DNA from: MWFE01 sp964481075
GTDB lineage: Bacteria > Bacteroidota > Bacteroidia > Bacteroidales > Tenuifilaceae
Direction: 5' to 3'
Assembly (NCBI GenBank): GCA_964481075.1
Contig: CAYZSD010000178.1
Coordinates: 1-6,565 of the forward strand
DNA: 6,565 nucleotides
Shown here: piece by piece, positions 4,145 to 6,565 of the stretch
Position numbering within the stretch: position 1 is the stretch's first letter
Layout: the number at the start of each line of letters is the position of its first letter
Position numbers and translations under genes: made by a program
Notes under the pieces: generated by a model
What the model was told of the DNA's origin: nothing
The model's input: the letters and a program-made list of their open reading frames with translations, nothing else
Database searches by the model: none

Positions 4145-6565
4145 TTAACCTAGCATTTTTTGTGCTTTCTTTTGCTTCTGCTTGAAGCGGATATTCTCAA
4201 AGTACGAAATGATTCGACCTAAGAAGTTGATTTGTAGCGTTATGAATAAAGCTAAAGAAGCCATCCAAATCACTGCTAGGTTAAACCAAATGGTGTCAAC
4301 CAACTGGTTGTTAAACTTTTTGAAGGGTGCATAGAAATGTGCTCTTCCCCAGTTGTGTTGAGGTAGCATAAATATTGGTTCGAATTTTTGAATTATCCTT
4401 GAGTCAGTTTCAAGGTATTTGGTTACCTCATTTGTATTCAACACCCAATCGGCTAGGGTTTTGTTATGGTGGTTTTGCTTTAGCAAGTACACTACATCAT
4501 TACCAAGACTATCGGAAATTGAAACGTAAACGCTATCCTTTGCCATACGAGCCGAAGAGCTTAGGTTGTTGTATGTCATTCGAACGAAAAATAGGTATCC
4601 CATTGCTTCATCGGCAATTACATCAGTAAAGCCATCGCTATTGAGAAGAGCAATAAACTCGAATGGAGGTACCTGCCCCGATCGATGAAGATTAACCAAC
4701 TCATTTTGAATAATTCTAAGATTTCGAACGTTTCGGGAATCATTCTCATGGCCTAACAACCTAACGCTCTCTTCAACAAGACTTTGAAGACGAGGCACCA
4801 AAAATGAGGCAACAAAGTGAGAATTACTGATGATTTGGTCGTGTTGATAGAAATGTTGCTGAAACTTGTTCTTCTTAAACTGCTCCACAGCCATCGCTTC
4901 GTATGCCCATCGCGATACCATTAAATCGCCAACAACCGGGACATAAATCCGCTTCGAGATAGACGGGTGTAGGTTGTCGAACTGCACAACAGTACCGCTT
5001 AAAAGGATCTGTGGAACAAGTATAAAGGGGATTGTAATGTATATAGCAACTACTGAACCTAACCCTGCGCTAATATTTAAACCCATCATATTTGCGAAGC
5101 AAGCTGTGGAAAAGAGGATAACCCAGTACTGAATCATCATTCCCTCGATTTGGAGGATTGTGTTTCCAACCAACACGAACATCGCCATTTGAACGGCCGA
5201 AAGCGCAAAAAGGTAAAAAATTTTGGCGTTGAGGTAGCTAAAACGGCTAAGGTTGAGGAATGACTCTCTTTCAAGTATCTTCTGGTCGCTAATAATCTCC
5301 TCTGCACTCACTGTAAGCCCCATAAAGAGCGCAACAAGGATACTCATGAAGATATATGCAGGCAGATTTTTGTTGTCGGCAAAGATGAAAGCATCTCCAG
5401 GGATATATTTAGTGAAGAATGCTAGAATGAAAGCCAGTATTGGAGCTTCAAGAAGATTTATTACAACGTACTGCTTGTTCGATAGTTTTGAAAGGATATT
5501 CCTAATAAAGAACACCTTAAACTGAACTTCAATATTTGGAATGTTAAAGAAATTTTTTGGAAGAAGACTCTTGTGGCTTTTTGGTTCAGTCTTCGATTCA
5601 ATGTTGCACTGGTACATAGTGTACCACTCGTGAGGTGTTTTTTGTCGCTTATGCGAGAAATTGCCATCTTTATCAACTACCTTAGCCTCAACTATTTCAA
5701 GTATTTGGTCAGGATTAAGGGTTCCACACTGAGGACATCCACTCTCAGTTGCATTAACCTGGGTGCTCATTGTTTTGAAGTAAACGATGGCATCCTGAGG
5801 ATTGCCAGAGTATATTGGATAGCCACCTTTGTCGAGCACCCAAAGCTTGTCGATGAGCCTGAACGTTTTCGACGATGGTTGATGTATGTTAACAATTACA
5901 AGTCGCCCTTTGTTTGCCTGCTCTTTCAACAGCCGCATAACCATAAGCGAGTCGCTCGACGAGAGGCCACTGGTGGGCTCATCGACAAAAAGGACGCTGG
6001 GTTCGCGCATTAGCTCTAGCCCAATGTTTAATCGCTTTCGCTGCCCACCGCTAATCATCTTGTTTAGAGGCGATCCTACCTTCAGGTTGCGAATCTCCCA
6101 AAGGTCTAAATCATCGAGAATTCGCTTTACCGTGTGCCTCACCTTGAACTCAGTAAAATTGCTGAAGCAAAGCTTGGCGTTGTAGTAAAGGTTCTGGTAA
6201 ACCGTAAGGTTTTCGAACAGCAAATCGTCTTGTGGAACATAGCCAATAATGCCCTCAACCGCACGCTTATCGCGATGAATGTCGTAACCGTTAATAAGCA
6301 CTCTACCGTTCTTAGGAAGAAGCTTGCCTGTGAGCAGATTAAGCAGGGTTGACTTTCCGACACCACTACCACCCATAATGCCAATGAGTTGCCCCGATTC
6401 TTCGGAAAAAGTAAACCGTTGAATCCCGTTATCGCTATCAGGGAAGTGAAACTCAAGGTTTTCGGCAGTAAAAACAATTTTCTGAGGCTTGCTTGATGCT
6501 AATATCCAACTATTCAGTTCTGCATAGTAGATGGGGTCAATCTTTGGCCCTCGAATAATGGCTCC
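4145..6565 (-). CDS. ABCG-like ABC half-transporter, fused ATPase and permease (partial, N-terminus beyond window)
   Basis: The frame is open from the right edge of the window to the TAA at 4147-4145, giving 806 visible residues. An internal ATG at 6376 is not the true start: it falls just before the Walker A glycines, and the 63 codons before it encode normal N-terminal ATPase sequence (IVFTAENLEFHF, SGQLIGI). Numbering from the edge, Walker A GGSGVGKST is at 65-73, the Q-loop VPQDD near 110-114, the signature SGGQRKR at 172-178, Walker B VLFVDEPTSGL at 191-201, and the switch histidine in IHQPSS at 228. All catalytic residues are present. A CPQC pair follows at 277-280. Membrane helices lie near 368-385, 403-421, 449-471, 478-499, 503-526 and 756-779, with about 230 extracytoplasmic residues between the fifth and sixth. 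The ATPase-then-permease order matches ABCG-type transporters, which act as dimers in the inner membrane. Bacteroidota have many long members of this group. Substrate is unknown; export is the likely direction by family. It converges on the receptor gene with a 27-base gap. Confidence 0.92.
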   Translation of the reverse strand, partial: GAIIRGPKIDPIYYAELNSWILASSKPQKIVFTAENLEFHFPDSDNGIQRFTFSEESGQLIGIMGGSGVGKSTLLNLLTGKLLPKNGRVLINGYDIHRDKRAVEGIIGYVPQDDLLFENLTVYQNLYYNAKLCFSNFTEFKVRHTVKRILDDLDLWEIRNLKVGSPLNKMISGGQRKRLNIGLELMREPSVLFVDEPTSGLSSSDSLMVMRLLKEQANKGRLVIVNIHQPSSKTFRLIDKLWVLDKGGYPIYSGNPQDAIVYFKTMSTQVNATESGCPQCGTLNPDQILEIVEAKVVDKDGNFSHKRQKTPHEWYTMYQCNIESKTEPKSHKSLLPKNFFNIPNIEVQFKVFFIRNILSKLSNKQYVVINLLEAPILAFILAFFTKYIPGDAFIFADNKNLPAYIFMSILVALFMGLTVSAEEIISDQKILERESFLNLSRFSYLNAKIFYLFALSAVQMAMFVLVGNTILQIEGMMIQYWVILFSTACFANMMGLNISAGLGSVVAIYITIPFILVPQILLSGTVVQFDNLHPSISKRIYVPVVGDLMVSRWAYEAMAVEQFKKNKFQQHFYQHDQIISNSHFVASFLVPRLQSLVEESVRLLGHENDSRNVRNLRIIQNELVNLHRSGQVPPFEFIALLNSDGFTDVIADEAMGYLFFVRMTYNNLSSSARMAKDSVYVSISDSLGNDVVYLLKQNHHNKTLADWVLNTNEVTKYLETDSRIIQKFEPIFMLPQHNWGRAHFYAPFKKFNNQLVDTIWFNLAVIWMASLALFITLQINFLGRIISYFENIRFKQKQKKAQKMLG

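Noticed and set aside
5573..6013. Plus-strand open frame of 146 codons inside the ABC transporter
   Set aside because: It is antisense to the ATPase region and shows no domain or signal; overlap with a well-conserved coding sequence explains the lack of stops.
6139..6477. Minus-strand open frame of 112 codons in another frame
   Set aside because: It overlaps the Walker A region of the transporter in a shifted frame, while the transporter frame encodes all conserved motifs without a break.
1..6565. CRISPR array, transfer RNA, insertion sequence or phage remnant
   Set aside because: I saw no regularly spaced repeats of the right length, no transposase-like protein and no terminal inverted repeats, and nearly all bases are accounted for by four ordinary coding genes.

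Overview
The window looks like chromosomal DNA of a member of the Bacteroidota. This rests on the AT-rich base composition, intergenic matches to the Bacteroidota promoter pattern (TTG, then about 20 bases, then TAnnTTTG), the lack of clear Shine-Dalgarno sequences, and four protein families that are all typical of that phylum. I cannot name a genus.

Layout: (1) At the left edge, on the minus strand, lies the 5' part of a secreted protein with a signal peptide, a domain common in Bacteroidota extracellular proteins, and the first Gly-X-Y triplets of what looks like a collagen-like tract. It runs off the window. (2) A 230-base divergent spacer holds short direct repeats and a possible promoter. 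(3) On the plus strand comes a 384-residue regulator with about seven predicted membrane segments followed by an AraC-type DNA-binding domain. (4) A 145-base spacer with a palindrome and a promoter candidate leads to (5) a complete 721-residue TonB-dependent outer-membrane receptor on the same strand. (6) Convergent to it, after only 27 bases, is a large ABCG-like half-transporter on the minus strand. Its N-terminus lies beyond the right edge, so only its last 806 residues are visible.

How the genes may work together: a membrane-embedded AraC-type regulator sits next to an outer-membrane receptor and diverges from a secreted, possibly collagen-like protein. One reading is a local envelope-sensing unit in which the regulator controls itself and one or both neighbours; the 21-base-spaced repeats in the divergent spacer fit this. 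It is inference from position and repeats only. The ABC transporter faces the opposite way and is probably unrelated. I see no RNA genes, CRISPR array, insertion sequence, attachment site or clear sign of a new defence or mobile system. The families are all recognisable; the regulatory wiring is the least explained part.
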